A model generated the notes under the pieces. That model was given only the letters and a program-made list of their open reading frames with translations, was not told the DNA's origin and made no database searches. The position numbers were made by a program, and so were the translations under genes. This document shows, in pieces, positions 24,897-33,691 of a stretch of DNA of 64,000 nucleotides. The stretch's first letter is position 1. The number at the start of each line of letters is the position of its first letter. This stretch comes from GCA-002282575 sp964606405 (GTDB taxonomy: Bacteria; Pseudomonadota; Gammaproteobacteria; Thiomicrospirales; Thiomicrospiraceae). The stretch is from contig CAZSGH010000007.1 in NCBI GenBank assembly GCA_964606405.1, forward strand, positions 10,608 to 74,607, given 5' to 3'.

Positions 24897-25246
24897 TGGT
24901 GGAGGCGGGGGGAGTTGAACCCCCGTCCGAAGACGCTTAACTCTCGGTTCTACATGTGTAGTCTGTTTATTATTCTCGGCGACACTAAACCCAACAGACA
25001 GGGAAAGCATCGACACAGCCTAATAAGTTTAACCAATGCTTATCGGCATTCCATTGGCGATCTGATGTGCATTACCTTGGTAACTCAACCCATCAGCGAG
25101 CTGAGACCAAGGACTCACGCCTTAAGCGGCGAGAGCGAAAGTTTCGTCGTTTGCGACTATATTGTGCTAAATGGATTTACGAGGTATCTAACACCCTCGA
25201 CATGCCCCTAAAACCTTACTATCCCCGTCGAAGCCAGTACGCCCCC
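24897..25246 (-). ncRNA. ssrA: Transfer-messenger RNA (tmRNA)
   Basis: A 350-nt one-piece tmRNA. The 5' end GGGGGCG pairs with CGCCTCC near the 3' end, giving a seven-pair acceptor stem followed by A and CCA at 24897. CTGGCTTCGACGGGGAT and GGGGCATGTCGAGG near the 5' end are the conserved tRNA-like and flanking elements. The tag reading frame (25154 down to 25122) encodes ANDETFALAA plus stop, with GCA as the resume codon. It rescues stalled ribosomes with SmpB and tags the product for proteolysis. Its 3' 23 bp were restored by the integrated element, so the gene remains intact. Confidence 0.96.
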
Positions 25247-25275
25247 GAAAGTTCTGCAATGCAGCAGGTAGACAG

Positions 25276-25281
25276 ATTATA
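25276..25281 (-). promoter_or_regulatory. -10 element of the ssrA promoter
   Basis: TATAAT on the minus strand lies 30 bp before the mature tmRNA 5' end, leaving a short leader for RNase P. A convincing -35 is not clear. Confidence 0.6.
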
Positions 25282-25418
25282 ATAGAGCTAAGCAAGATAA
25301 ACTGCAATCATAATTCGACAGTATGATTGAAATAAACCGATTACCCAGTGAATGCTTCGTTAGGGCTGTAGTTGTTTAAGCCAGTTCTTGAACACCAACA
25401 ATCACTCAACGGGTTGGA

Positions 25419-25541
25419 GGTCTGGAGGAAGGGATTCGTGAGAATGGCTGCGGCTCATTGATTAAGTCCCTTCCTACAGCTAAAAAAACAAACTTGGGAA
25501 GTCTAAAAACTAGCAAAGCGAGGTTTTAGAGATTTCCTATT
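25419..25541 (+). repeat. Dispersed intergenic repeat, family 1
   Basis: GGAGGTCTGGAGGAAGGG, a matching CCCTTCCT, then CAGCTAAAAAA and a TCTAAAAAC...GTTTTAGAGA hairpin around AGCAAAGCGAG. The right part matches 13265-13326; the left part matches the reverse complement of 29809-29908. It lies between ssrA and trmA. The rest of the 25282-25568 intergenic region shows nothing else identifiable. Confidence 0.68.
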
Positions 25542-25568
25542 ATTCAACATTAATCGTGGAGCTAGGGT

Positions 25569-26657
25569 TTGACCTGCCAAGTATCACCAGAACATTATCA
25601 GCAACAATTAGATGACAAGATCGAACGTGTGCGAGGCTTGCTGTCTTTAGCGACAGAGCAATCGATTCATATTGCCCCATCGCCTGTGGCACACTACCGT
25701 ATGCGAGCCGAGTTTCGTGTTTGGCACAAAGAAGATGTTTGGCATTACGCCATGTTCGATGTGGCAAATAAGCGACCTGTTTTTATCGAAGACTGTCCCA
25801 TGGTGGTTGAATCAATCAATGCGTTAATGCAACCGTTGCGTGTGCAGCTCTTAGCGCAGCCCTTGTTATCGCACAAACTTTATGCCATCGACTTTTTGGC
25901 AAGTAGTCAAGGCGAGATACTGGTAACCTTAATTTATAAAACGCCTTTAACGCCAGATTGGGATGATCTTGTGCGTGCGCTAACCTTGCCAGACGGGGTG
26001 ATGGTGATGGGGCGTTCTCGCGGCAAAAAGCGAGTGTTGGTGCGCGATTATGTCAATGAAACCCTATCGTTACCCAGTGGTGATTCGTTTACCTTGCGTC
26101 ATGTTGAAAATGCCTTTAGCCAGCCTAATGCTGCGGTGAATGCACAGATGTTAGCGTGGGTCGATGCTCAGTTATCAGCAGACGTTAAGCGTCCTGCGAT
26201 ATTAGAGTTGTATGGCGGTGCAGGTAATTTTACTTGGGTGTTGGCGCGTCATGCAGATAAGTTGTTGATGACGGAGTTGTCGCCACATGCGGTGAGTGCT
26301 GCGCAAGATGCTTTTGCCCAAGCGGGTATTCATCATGTCACCATTGCCGCAATGAATAGTGAGCAAGTATCTCAGCAGCTGTCATCAACAGGAGAGGGGA
26401 CGCAGTTGAATTGGCAAGGGCAAGATTATGATTTTAGACTGGTCATGGTTGACCCTCCTCGAGCAGGTTTAGATGATGTAACGCGGATATTGGTGCAGCG
26501 GTTTGAAACGATTGTGTATGTATCATGCAATCCAGACACGCTTGCTCGAGATATGTTGGCGTGGCAAGAAACGCATCGATTGGCATCTGTGGCAGTTTTT
26601 GATCAGTTTCCTTACACCCATCATATCGAAGTGGGTGTGATGCTGACTAAGAAATGA
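25569..26657 (+). CDS. trmA: tRNA (uracil-5-)-methyltransferase
   Basis: A 362-residue SAM-dependent enzyme making m5U54 in the T-loop of tRNAs. The TTG at 25569, with GGAG upstream, gives an N-terminus aligned with E. coli TrmA (SPEHYQQQLDDKIERV). Motifs: ILELYGGAGNFTWVLA for SAM, VMVDPPRAGLDD, and YVSCNPDTLARD with the nucleophilic Cys; FPYTHHIEVGV closes the protein with the catalytic Glu. It lacks a TRAM domain and a 4Fe-4S cluster, as expected for TrmA rather than RlmD. Length is normal. Confidence 0.95.
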   Translation: MTCQVSPEHYQQQLDDKIERVRGLLSLATEQSIHIAPSPVAHYRMRAEFRVWHKEDVWHYAMFDVANKRPVFIEDCPMVVESINALMQPLRVQLLAQPLLSHKLYAIDFLASSQGEILVTLIYKTPLTPDWDDLVRALTLPDGVMVMGRSRGKKRVLVRDYVNETLSLPSGDSFTLRHVENAFSQPNAAVNAQMLAWVDAQLSADVKRPAILELYGGAGNFTWVLARHADKLLMTELSPHAVSAAQDAFAQAGIHHVTIAAMNSEQVSQQLSSTGEGTQLNWQGQDYDFRLVMVDPPRAGLDDVTRILVQRFETIVYVSCNPDTLARDMLAWQETHRLASVAVFDQFPYTHHIEVGVMLTKK

Positions 26658-26706
26658 TGTTGCAATGATACAATAACGGTTTTGTGCATAATCAAAAGAG
26701 TACGTC

Positions 26707-27483
26707 ATGGTTATTTGGGCTTGGATTGGTGCGTTATTGATTGGCGTTAGTTTAGGACTGTTAGGTTCTGGCGGCTCGATTTTGACGGTTCCTGTGCTGG
26801 TTTATTTGGTCGGTCAGGATGAGAAGGTCGCTTTTGCCAGTTCCTTAGCGATTGTCGGGCTGATTAGCTTAGTGAGTGCTATTGCTTATGCGAAACGCAA
26901 TCAGGTTGATTGGCGTAATGTCGTTTGGTTTGGTGTACCAGGGATGGTCGGTGCGGTTTTTGGTGCTTATGCTGCGCGTTATGTACCGTCGTGGATACAA
27001 ATGCTTATTTTTTCAGTGTTGTTGCTGGTTGCTGCGACACTGATGTTTCGTCCCGTTAAGCTGAATAACGAGCCGCACACCCCACGTGCATTTTGGCAAG
27101 TTGGTTTGGATGGCTTTTTAGTAGGAGGAATCACTGGGCTGGTAGGTGTTGGTGGCGGGTTCTTAATCATTCCAGCGCTGGTGTTGCTGGGCGGCTTGTC
27201 GATGACCATGGCGGTTGGCACATCATTGGTTATTATTACCATGAAATCGGCAAGTGGATTTTGGGAATATTTGCACGTACTTGATGCATTGCAGTTGTCA
27301 TTAGACTGGGGGCTCATTGCGGTTTTTTCGCTACTCGGTATTGCGGGCGGTTTTGTTGGGCAAAAATTGAATGATCGATTGCCACAACAGTTATTGCGTC
27401 GCTTATTCGCTGTGTTTTTATTATTGATGGGTTCGTTTATTTTATGGCGCAACCTACCAAAATTGATGGGAGTCTTTGCATGA
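26707..27483 (+). CDS. TauE/SafE-family (TSUP) membrane permease
   Basis: A 258-residue membrane protein with about eight hydrophobic helices in two related halves; each half carries a glycine-rich motif (LLGSGGSILTVPVLVYL near 20 and LVGVGGGFLIIPALVLL near 145). That is the signature of the TSUP family, whose members export sulfite, sulfoacetate or other organic anions. The substrate is not evident. It overlaps the next gene by four bases (ATGA). Confidence 0.9.
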   Translation: MVIWAWIGALLIGVSLGLLGSGGSILTVPVLVYLVGQDEKVAFASSLAIVGLISLVSAIAYAKRNQVDWRNVVWFGVPGMVGAVFGAYAARYVPSWIQMLIFSVLLLVAATLMFRPVKLNNEPHTPRAFWQVGLDGFLVGGITGLVGVGGGFLIIPALVLLGGLSMTMAVGTSLVIITMKSASGFWEYLHVLDALQLSLDWGLIAVFSLLGIAGGFVGQKLNDRLPQQLLRRLFAVFLLLMGSFILWRNLPKLMGVFA

Positions 27484-28034
27484 AAATCGGATTAAAGTCG
27501 GCAGCTTTGTTGTTTGCGATGAGCAGTTTGTCGGGTCACGCTAATAGTGCGAGCGACGTTAATGCCATGTCGGCGGTCGTTTTTGCTCAGGTTAAGGGGT
27601 TGCCCGATGGTTTCAAACAAGCGATCAGTGAGCAACTATTGGCTAAAAAGTGGCAAGTAAAAGAAGGGAAATTAGCCGATACCAAATGTGGTGTCGTTCC
27701 TCATGCTACCAGTTTGGTCGATTTGAACCATGATGGTGTGAATGAAGTGATTCTGCTGTTAGGGAATGAATGTACCTCTGGCAAAATTGGCGGCACTATT
27801 TATTTGTTCTCGCCAGAAGCAGAGAATAAGGTGCAACGTCAATTAGGCTTTTCGGCAACAGGCTTTAAAGCTTACAAACGAGAAGGAGAGGTTTGGGACG
27901 ATTTGTTATTTACAGGTACAGGCGATTGCCAACCTGTTTGGCGTAACAAGGGTGGACGCTATAACTTTAGCCATTTATTCGAAGTCAAACCTAATGCCTG
28001 CTCAGTGCCTTCAGGACATGCTAGTGGCAACTAA
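27480..28034 (+). CDS. Secreted protein of unknown function
   Basis: ATG 27480 overlaps the upstream stop. The 184-residue product has a signal peptide (MKIGLKSAALLFAMSSLSGHANS) and a mature domain containing DLNHDGVNEVILLLGN, a D-x-N-x-D-G calcium-loop-like motif seen in FG-GAP/VCBS-type repeats. Four Cys residues could form disulfides in the periplasm. I do not recognise a defined family. Coupling to the permease suggests a shared process, unproven. Confidence 0.75.
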   Translation: MKIGLKSAALLFAMSSLSGHANSASDVNAMSAVVFAQVKGLPDGFKQAISEQLLAKKWQVKEGKLADTKCGVVPHATSLVDLNHDGVNEVILLLGNECTSGKIGGTIYLFSPEAENKVQRQLGFSATGFKAYKREGEVWDDLLFTGTGDCQPVWRNKGGRYNFSHLFEVKPNACSVPSGHASGN

Positions 28035-28779
28035 AGGCGTTGCGCCACCCAAAGCATTGATGCGTCCGATCGGACGCGCCATTGTCCAACACCAGATGAT
28101 CCAAGAGGGTGATCGGGTGCTGCTGGGCTTGTCGGGCGGTAAGGATTCGTTGGCGTTGCTCATGGTGCTCAAGCATTTGCAACGTCATGCACCTATTTCG
28201 TTTGAATTGGGTGCTTGTACGGTTGATCCTGAAATTCCAGGGTTTGATCCTTCGCCACTCAAAGCCTATTTGGCTGAGTTGGGTGTGCCTTACTTTTACG
28301 AAAGCCAAGGCATTATGGCACAAGCGGAAGCCTCGATGCAGGGCGATTCTTTTTGCTCCTTTTGTTCGCGCATGAAACGCGGTATTTTGTATTCGCGCGC
28401 GCGTAGCGAGGGTTACAACGTATTGGCATTGGGTCAGCATTTAGATGATGTGGCGGAAAGCTTATTGATGTCGCTGATGTATCAGGGTAAGTTACATACC
28501 ATGAAAGCGAATTACGTGATTGATGCGGGTGATTTGCGCGTGATTCGTCCGCTCATTGGCGTGCGCGAGCGCCAGACTCGCGCTTTTGCAGAAGCAGCTA
28601 AGCTCCCCGTGATTGCCGATAATTGCCCAGCGTGCTACAGCAAACCGCAACAGCGTGAGCGCATGAAAGCCTTGTTGGCTGATGAAGAAGCGCATAACAA
28701 GCAGCTGTTTGCCAATTTACTGTCGGCAATGGCACCATTGATTGCTGATAAAGGGGCTATATCTCATGACAGCGCCTAA
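28018..28779 (+). CDS. ttcA: tRNA 2-thiocytidine biosynthesis protein TtcA
   Basis: ATG 28018, with AGGA just upstream, gives a 253-residue protein; the longer frame from 27952 lies within the preceding gene. The PP-loop SGGKDSLALLMVL activates the tRNA base. SFCSFCSRMKRG provides the CxxC and CPACY the third Cys that hold the 4Fe-4S cluster. GQHLDDVAESLLMSLMYQGKL is the second conserved block. The enzyme makes s2C32 in certain tRNAs. It is somewhat shorter than the E. coli protein, mainly at the ends. Confidence 0.94.
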   Translation: MLVATKGVAPPKALMRPIGRAIVQHQMIQEGDRVLLGLSGGKDSLALLMVLKHLQRHAPISFELGACTVDPEIPGFDPSPLKAYLAELGVPYFYESQGIMAQAEASMQGDSFCSFCSRMKRGILYSRARSEGYNVLALGQHLDDVAESLLMSLMYQGKLHTMKANYVIDAGDLRVIRPLIGVRERQTRAFAEAAKLPVIADNCPACYSKPQQRERMKALLADEEAHNKQLFANLLSAMAPLIADKGAISHDSA

Positions 28780-28812
28780 AAACTTAAAGACATTTCCAAT
28801 AAGTCAATCTTT

Positions 28813-28880
28813 CGTCATCCTCGCGCATGAGGGGATACAAAAAACCAAGGGGATAGATTCCCGCTTTCGCGGGAATGACG
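28813..28880. repeat. Palindromic intergenic repeat with ATTCCCGC hairpin
   Basis: Outer ends CGTCATCC and GGAATGACG are inverted, and an internal hairpin ATTCCCGC-TTTC-GCGGGAAT lies at 28857-28876. Similar GTCATTCCCGCGAAAGCGGGAAT elements are known as dispersed repeats in many proteobacteria. It lies between ttcA and the acyltransferase gene and could act as a terminator. Confidence 0.7.
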
Positions 28881-28899
28881 GGTTTTTAAGGGTTTTCTT

Positions 28900-29799
28900 A
28901 TGAGTGAGTCGCGTAAAGTAGGGTTGTTTTTAGGGTTTTTGCGTTTTTGCAGCAAATTGCCACTGCCGATCAATCATGCTTTGGGTGCATCCTTAGGCTT
29001 GATTTACGTATTGTTTCCCAGCCGAGATCGTCATGTCGTTTGGGTGAATTTGAGTATTGCATTTCCCCAACAATCTATTTGGCAGCGTGTCTTATTATTA
29101 CTGTCTTTCTTTAAAGAGTTGGGTAAGACACTGACCGAGTTAGGCGTTATTTGGCTCAGTGAGCCAACGCACTTGTTGTCGCTTATTAAAGAGATAGCAG
29201 GGCAGTCGTATATGGATGAGGCCTTGGCGAAAGGCAAGGGTGTTATGTTGCTGACCCCTCATTTTGGTGCATGGGAAGTGATTGGTCCTTATTGGTCGCA
29301 TCAAATGCCGATGACGATTTTATATCAACCACCAGAACAAGCCGATTTAGCACCTTTTGTACAACAAGCACGTGAGCGCATGGGCGCAACACTCGTACCC
29401 ACCGACATCAGTGGTGTGCGGGCATTGTTGAGCGCATTAAAGAAAAATCAGTTGGCGGGTATTCTGCCCGACCAAGATCCAGGTGATAACGGTGGGGTGT
29501 TTGCAGATTTTTTTGCTAAGCCCGCACACACAATGGTATTAGCAGGGCGACTTGCCAATAAAAGCGATGCCAGTGTGTTGTTTACCATTTGTGAGCGTTT
29601 ACCATGGGGGCAAGGCTATCGGATGCATCTATTGCCTTGCGATGATGCCGTGCACGATAAAGATCCGTTTACCAGCGCAACAGCGATGAACCATAGCTTA
29701 GAAGCCTGTGTGCGTGTTGCACCTGCGCAATATATTTGGAACTATAAGCGTTGGCGACAACAGCCCGATGGCATTGATCCGTATGACAGAGGTAAATAA
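28900..29799 (+). CDS. Lipid A biosynthesis acyltransferase (LpxL/HtrB family)
   Basis: A 299-residue inner-membrane acyltransferase. It has an N-terminal membrane-associated segment and the catalytic H-x4-E motif in TPHFGAWEVIGPYW (about 123-128). GILPDQDPGDNGGVFADFF and the C-terminal PAQYIWNYKRWRQQPDG are conserved family blocks. It adds a secondary acyl chain to Kdo2-lipid IVA from acyl-ACP. Whether it is the lauroyl (LpxL) or myristoyl (LpxM) type cannot be told. Confidence 0.9.
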   Translation: MSESRKVGLFLGFLRFCSKLPLPINHALGASLGLIYVLFPSRDRHVVWVNLSIAFPQQSIWQRVLLLLSFFKELGKTLTELGVIWLSEPTHLLSLIKEIAGQSYMDEALAKGKGVMLLTPHFGAWEVIGPYWSHQMPMTILYQPPEQADLAPFVQQARERMGATLVPTDISGVRALLSALKKNQLAGILPDQDPGDNGGVFADFFAKPAHTMVLAGRLANKSDASVLFTICERLPWGQGYRMHLLPCDDAVHDKDPFTSATAMNHSLEACVRVAPAQYIWNYKRWRQQPDGIDPYDRGK

Positions 29800-29808
29800 C
29801 CAAGGGGA

Positions 29809-29908
29809 TCTCTGAAAAGTGCAATGGCTTTGGGGAAGGGGGCGCCTTTTTAGCTTTCCTTAACCAATGGGTTATTTCAACATCCCTTTCCTCCAGACCT
29901 CCTGCTCA
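29809..29908 (-). repeat. Dispersed intergenic repeat, family 1, inverted
   Basis: The reverse complement begins GGAGGTCTGGAGGAAAGGGA, almost identical to 25424-25443, continues through GCTAAAAAGG and ends TTTTCAGAGATCCCC, like the TTTTAGAGATTTCC end of the other copies. The middle is more diverged. Confidence 0.6.
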
Positions 29909-30009
29909 TTGGGTTTTTAGATGTGCTCAACCATATAACCGCTTGACGAACCTTATTAGTTAACTTAATCTATCCATTAATTTTGTTTTTATTTCTGAGG
30001 CGATTGGTC

Positions 30010-30864
30010 GTGTTGCGCTTATTTGCTTTTTTCCTTGGTTTTATCTTACTGATCATTAATTCGATTGGTTTGACCACAGGTATTCGCAGCAGCGAACTCG
30101 CTAATGAAACAGCAACCTATTTTCCTAATGATTTAAGTTTAACCGAAACTGATTTTTATGATCAGCTAGCCTTGCTTGATCCCAATGATCGCCCTGCCTA
30201 TTTAGTTGCTTTGACCAGTTTGGTGAGTCAAGGCGTTTTACATTATTGGCAGCCAGAAGGTATGGATAATTACAATATCCGCTTGCCTTGGACAGAAAAC
30301 TATCTGTTGCGCGCCTTATCATACGTGGATCCTAAGTTTTTTCAGATGTATGAATTTCAAGACTATCGTCGGGCCTTAGCGCGTGGTATTGGTTTGTGTT
30401 CTCAGCATGCCATCATCACGGCTGGTATTCTGCAAGAGCAGGGTATTCCCGCTAAACTTATCGAATTACATGGACATGTTGTTTTAACTGCCGAAGTTGA
30501 CGAAGGTCAGTGGTGGGTTCTCGATCCTGACTATGGTTTAGTCATTCCTATGTCGTTAGATGCCGCCGAAGAGCATTACGACGAAGTAGCGCAGCTTTAT
30601 GCTCAAGCTGGCTTTAGCGATTATGACGTGGACAAAGTTGAAGAGTGGTTTGCTACGCGTGACAATGTTATCTACGATGGTGGAGCATCGACCTATATGC
30701 CCGCAATCTGGGTAATAGAACATCTAAGCTATCTGATAAAGTGGCTTTTCCCCTTGCTGTTAATCTTGCCTTTATTGCGCGTGAGCCGATTAGATGCGCT
30801 ACGTTGGCAACTTCGTCGTTTGCATGTTGTTTCTCGTCGTCGTTTACGGTTAGGGAGCCTCTAA
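30010..30864 (+). CDS. Transglutaminase-like membrane-anchored protein
   Basis: GTG 30010 has GAGG nine bases upstream; an earlier TTG at 29983 is possible and adds a basic stretch. The product has an N-terminal membrane helix (FAFFLGFILLIINSIGL), a periplasmic transglutaminase-like domain, and a second helix near the C-terminus with a basic cytoplasmic tail. The likely triad is Cys in GLCSQHAIITAG, His in LHGHVVLTAEV and Asp in WWVLDPDYG. Such domains act as proteases or amidases, or in surface-polymer processing. The substrate is unknown. The MscS-type gene follows after 106 bp on the same strand. Confidence 0.8.
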   Translation: MLRLFAFFLGFILLIINSIGLTTGIRSSELANETATYFPNDLSLTETDFYDQLALLDPNDRPAYLVALTSLVSQGVLHYWQPEGMDNYNIRLPWTENYLLRALSYVDPKFFQMYEFQDYRRALARGIGLCSQHAIITAGILQEQGIPAKLIELHGHVVLTAEVDEGQWWVLDPDYGLVIPMSLDAAEEHYDEVAQLYAQAGFSDYDVDKVEEWFATRDNVIYDGGASTYMPAIWVIEHLSYLIKWLFPLLLILPLLRVSRLDALRWQLRRLHVVSRRRLRLGSL

Positions 30865-30970
30865 AAGCTTCGCTTCGCTTGTTTTTAGTGCGCTCGATGA
30901 TTAATTGTTTAAGTTACTTGACCTGCGTGAGCGCGTCAGCTAGTCTAATCGCTTCAGTGCTTGAGGTGAG

Positions 30971-33082
30971 ATGATGCGTATTTGGGGCTGGTTGTTACTT
31001 GTTATTGGCTTAGGTTTTCTTTTTCCTGTTTATGCAATGGCAGAAGAGTCGTCGGAAGCGCCTATTGTTAGCGTAGAACAGTGGGATATGCTGGCGTTGT
31101 CTGCTGACTGGTGGCGGGGGTTGCAAGTCAAGGAGCAGTCTCAACTTGCGACACGCATTGAGCAGTTACAAGCCAAGTTGCAGATTGTGCGAGGTTCGTT
31201 AACGGCAGAGAAGCAGAATGATGTTTCCAATGTCAACGAATCCATTGTTACCAGTGCCAAAGCCTACTTAGACCTAGTCAGTAAAACAGTACAAAATACC
31301 GTTAAGCCTGTTGGTGTTAAAGAACGTTATGTGCTGAGTGAGTGGCTTGATGCAGTTAGAGATTTACGTAAGGCGCATAGTGACTTAGACGGACTCAATG
31401 AGTCAGTCAGTCAGTCGAGTGAGCAATTAGCAGCGATTGCAAAAGATGCGGATGACGCTGCTGCTGCCTATTATGCAGCAGTTAGTGAGGGTCGAATTTT
31501 TGCGTTATTTGATATGGTCGAGCGTCGTTTGGCTTGGCTTGTCGCTAATGAATCTTTGCGCTTACAGCGCGCGAATGTTGATGTTTCCCAATCTCAGCTA
31601 GAGCAAGCAGATATTCATTGGCGATTGTCTACCGAACGCTTGCTGTTGTCGGAAAAAGAGTTAAAAACAGTACAAGCGCAACGCGAATCAGATCGTAAAT
31701 GGCTAGAAAAAAGTACCGATGCTCTTAGAGCGGCGCAGGCCGATGCTGTACTGGTCTGGGGTGATGACGAAACCAGTCGTGCCAAACGAAGTTTACAACA
31801 GGTTATTGCACTACAAGCAGCTATTGATGAAGCTCAGGCAAAGGCCAAGAATCAATGGAATGATCGACTTTTTGCCTATCTTTCTGCTCGTACAGATCAG
31901 CAGTTTAACTGGGACAAAGACCTGCGCGAGCTTATGCCAATCTGGCAACAGGGTGCTGACAAACTGGATCAACAGCGTAAGATGTGGCGTGGTCAGCTCG
32001 AAAATCGCAGAGAGCAAGTGCAGTCAGCCTTGTTGGTCTTAGTTGAAAATCCACCCGAAACATTGACAGCAAAACAAATCACTGTTGTTAAACAAGCCTA
32101 TCAGCAAGCCATTAAAATCTTAGCGGAAAGCCAGTCGGGACTAAAAAGTTTGCATGCGCAATTAGAAGACAGTGAAACACTATCTCAGTTGCAAACAAAA
32201 ATGCTATTAGCTCGCGATGGTGTATGGGGGAGTCGTTGGCATAACACCAGTCAGGCGATGCTCGCAGTAGGACAGGAATTTTGGTCGTTAATGACAGCGA
32301 CATTGTTTAAAGTTGGTGATACGCCTGTTACTTTGTTGGGGTTAATCCGTGTCGTTTTATTCCTAACCATTGCTTGGTGGTTAAGTTATTGGTTACGTAA
32401 AGGCTTGGCGCGAGTTGCTAGCCGTAACAACAAAATTGCCGCACATACTGCTTATACGTTAGGAAGACTCATCCATTACGTCATTATGGTGGTGGGTACA
32501 GTCATTGCATTGTCATCGGTTGGTATCGACTTTTCTAATTTGGCTTGGATTGCAGGTGCGCTATCGGTTGGTATCGGTTTCGGTTTGCAAGATGTGGTTA
32601 AGAACTTTGTTTCTGGTTTGATTGTGATGTTTGAGAAAACATTAAAAGTCGGCGATTATATCGAGTTGCCTTCAGGTATTTCAGGAACGGTTAAAGAAAT
32701 TAGTTTGCGCTCGACTCTGATTACCACTGGCGACAATTTAGAAGTGGTTATTCCTAATGCTGAGTTTACTTCTGGGCGTGTGGTCAACTGGACGCTTTCC
32801 GATTTATATCGTCGTGTTCATATTCCGTTTAATGTTTCACTAAGTTCAGATAAAAAGCAGGTTGTTACTGCTGTTCTGGCTGCCGCCAATCAAGTTCCAT
32901 ATACGATTAAAGAGGGTAGCCGTGCGCCACAAGTGGTTTTGGGCGGTTTAGATGGAAAAATGTCGTTTGAGCTATTAGTGTGGATTAAGCAAGGCTCTGT
33001 TCAACATGCATACGGTGTTAAAGCCTCCTATTTGTGGCAAATCGAAAGTGCTCTGCGTCAAGAAGGAATTGAGTTAGTATGA
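30971..33082 (+). CDS. Large MscS-family mechanosensitive channel
   Basis: A 703-residue protein. GAGGTGAG precedes ATGATG, so either Met could start. Layout: signal peptide (WGWLLLVIGLGFLFPVYAMA), a long periplasmic coiled-coil region (about 30-430), three to four helices (about 445-560), and the MscS core. The pore helix and beta-domain entry is LSVGIGFGLQDVVKNFVSGLIVMFEKTLKVGDYIEL. It should open under membrane tension to release solutes, as MscK/MscM-type channels do. Its stop overlaps the next gene (ATGA). Confidence 0.92.
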   Translation: MMRIWGWLLLVIGLGFLFPVYAMAEESSEAPIVSVEQWDMLALSADWWRGLQVKEQSQLATRIEQLQAKLQIVRGSLTAEKQNDVSNVNESIVTSAKAYLDLVSKTVQNTVKPVGVKERYVLSEWLDAVRDLRKAHSDLDGLNESVSQSSEQLAAIAKDADDAAAAYYAAVSEGRIFALFDMVERRLAWLVANESLRLQRANVDVSQSQLEQADIHWRLSTERLLLSEKELKTVQAQRESDRKWLEKSTDALRAAQADAVLVWGDDETSRAKRSLQQVIALQAAIDEAQAKAKNQWNDRLFAYLSARTDQQFNWDKDLRELMPIWQQGADKLDQQRKMWRGQLENRREQVQSALLVLVENPPETLTAKQITVVKQAYQQAIKILAESQSGLKSLHAQLEDSETLSQLQTKMLLARDGVWGSRWHNTSQAMLAVGQEFWSLMTATLFKVGDTPVTLLGLIRVVLFLTIAWWLSYWLRKGLARVASRNNKIAAHTAYTLGRLIHYVIMVVGTVIALSSVGIDFSNLAWIAGALSVGIGFGLQDVVKNFVSGLIVMFEKTLKVGDYIELPSGISGTVKEISLRSTLITTGDNLEVVIPNAEFTSGRVVNWTLSDLYRRVHIPFNVSLSSDKKQVVTAVLAAANQVPYTIKEGSRAPQVVLGGLDGKMSFELLVWIKQGSVQHAYGVKASYLWQIESALRQEGIELV

Positions 33083-33678
33083 GTAACCCGTGGGATCAGC
33101 GTTTTTCTCGTTCATCTGATTACTTATATGGCGAAAAGCCTAACGCTTGGATTGAATCGGCATTACCTGTTCTGCCCCAAGGCTCACGGGTATTAGCTCT
33201 GGCCGATGGTGAAGGGCGCAATAGTGTATGGTTGGCGGAGCAAGGTTATCAGGTTATCAATATTGATTATGCTCAAGTGGGATTGGATAAAACGCAAAAC
33301 TTAGCAAAAAAACGCGGTGTTTGCGTTGAGACGCAATGCGAAGACTTAGTTCAATGTCCATTGCCCGAGAATCAGTTTGACGCAATCGTGGCGAGTTTTT
33401 TTCATTTGCCTCGAGCGCACCAATCATTAGTTTGGCAAAAAGTTATTCGTGCCATTAAACCAGGTGGTTATTTGGTTGTTCAAGTTTTTTCAACAGATCA
33501 ATTGCCGCTACATAGTGGCGGACCTAAAGATATCGATTTACTCTATCGTATCGAAGATTGGCAGACTTTGTTGCAGTTAATGCATGTCGAGGTCTTAGCG
33601 TTAGTTGAAACGCTTTTGGATGAAGGGGAATTGCATCAAGGTGTTGCAAAAGTGATTAATATCAAGTCAGTGAAATAG
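33079..33678 (+). CDS. Class I SAM-dependent methyltransferase (TehB-like)
   Basis: A 199-residue soluble protein: WDQRFSRSSDYLYGEKPNAW at the start is typical of the TehB-like group, ALADGEGRNSVWLAEQGYQVINID is the SAM-binding strand-loop, and IVASFFHLPRAHQ and AIKPGGYLVVQVF are motifs II and III. Members methylate small thiol or metalloid substrates; the substrate here is not known. It is translationally coupled to the channel gene and 13 bp ahead of gmhA. Confidence 0.85.
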   Translation: MSNPWDQRFSRSSDYLYGEKPNAWIESALPVLPQGSRVLALADGEGRNSVWLAEQGYQVINIDYAQVGLDKTQNLAKKRGVCVETQCEDLVQCPLPENQFDAIVASFFHLPRAHQSLVWQKVIRAIKPGGYLVVQVFSTDQLPLHSGGPKDIDLLYRIEDWQTLLQLMHVEVLALVETLLDEGELHQGVAKVINIKSVK

Positions 33679-33691
33679 GAATGATGCGACA

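Larger units (their letters stand above)
13523..24919. mobile_element. 11.4-kb integrative element in ssrA (P4-like satellite or small island)
   Basis: The limits are a 23-bp exact direct repeat of the ssrA 3' end (13523-13545 and 24897-24919). Inside, from right to left, are the integrase, RelE/Xre, two small unknowns, AlpA regulator, a small HTH protein, toprim protein, DUF927 helicase, iterons, then cargo on the opposite strand: two unknown genes, the MmeI-like enzyme and its Xre regulator. No capsid, portal, terminase or conjugation genes are seen, so transfer would need a helper. Confidence 0.88.

Noticed and set aside
24888..25211. Plus-strand open frame starting MGNWWRRGELNPRP
   Set aside because: It is the antisense translation of the tmRNA gene; this kind of frame is a well-known false protein over structured RNA.
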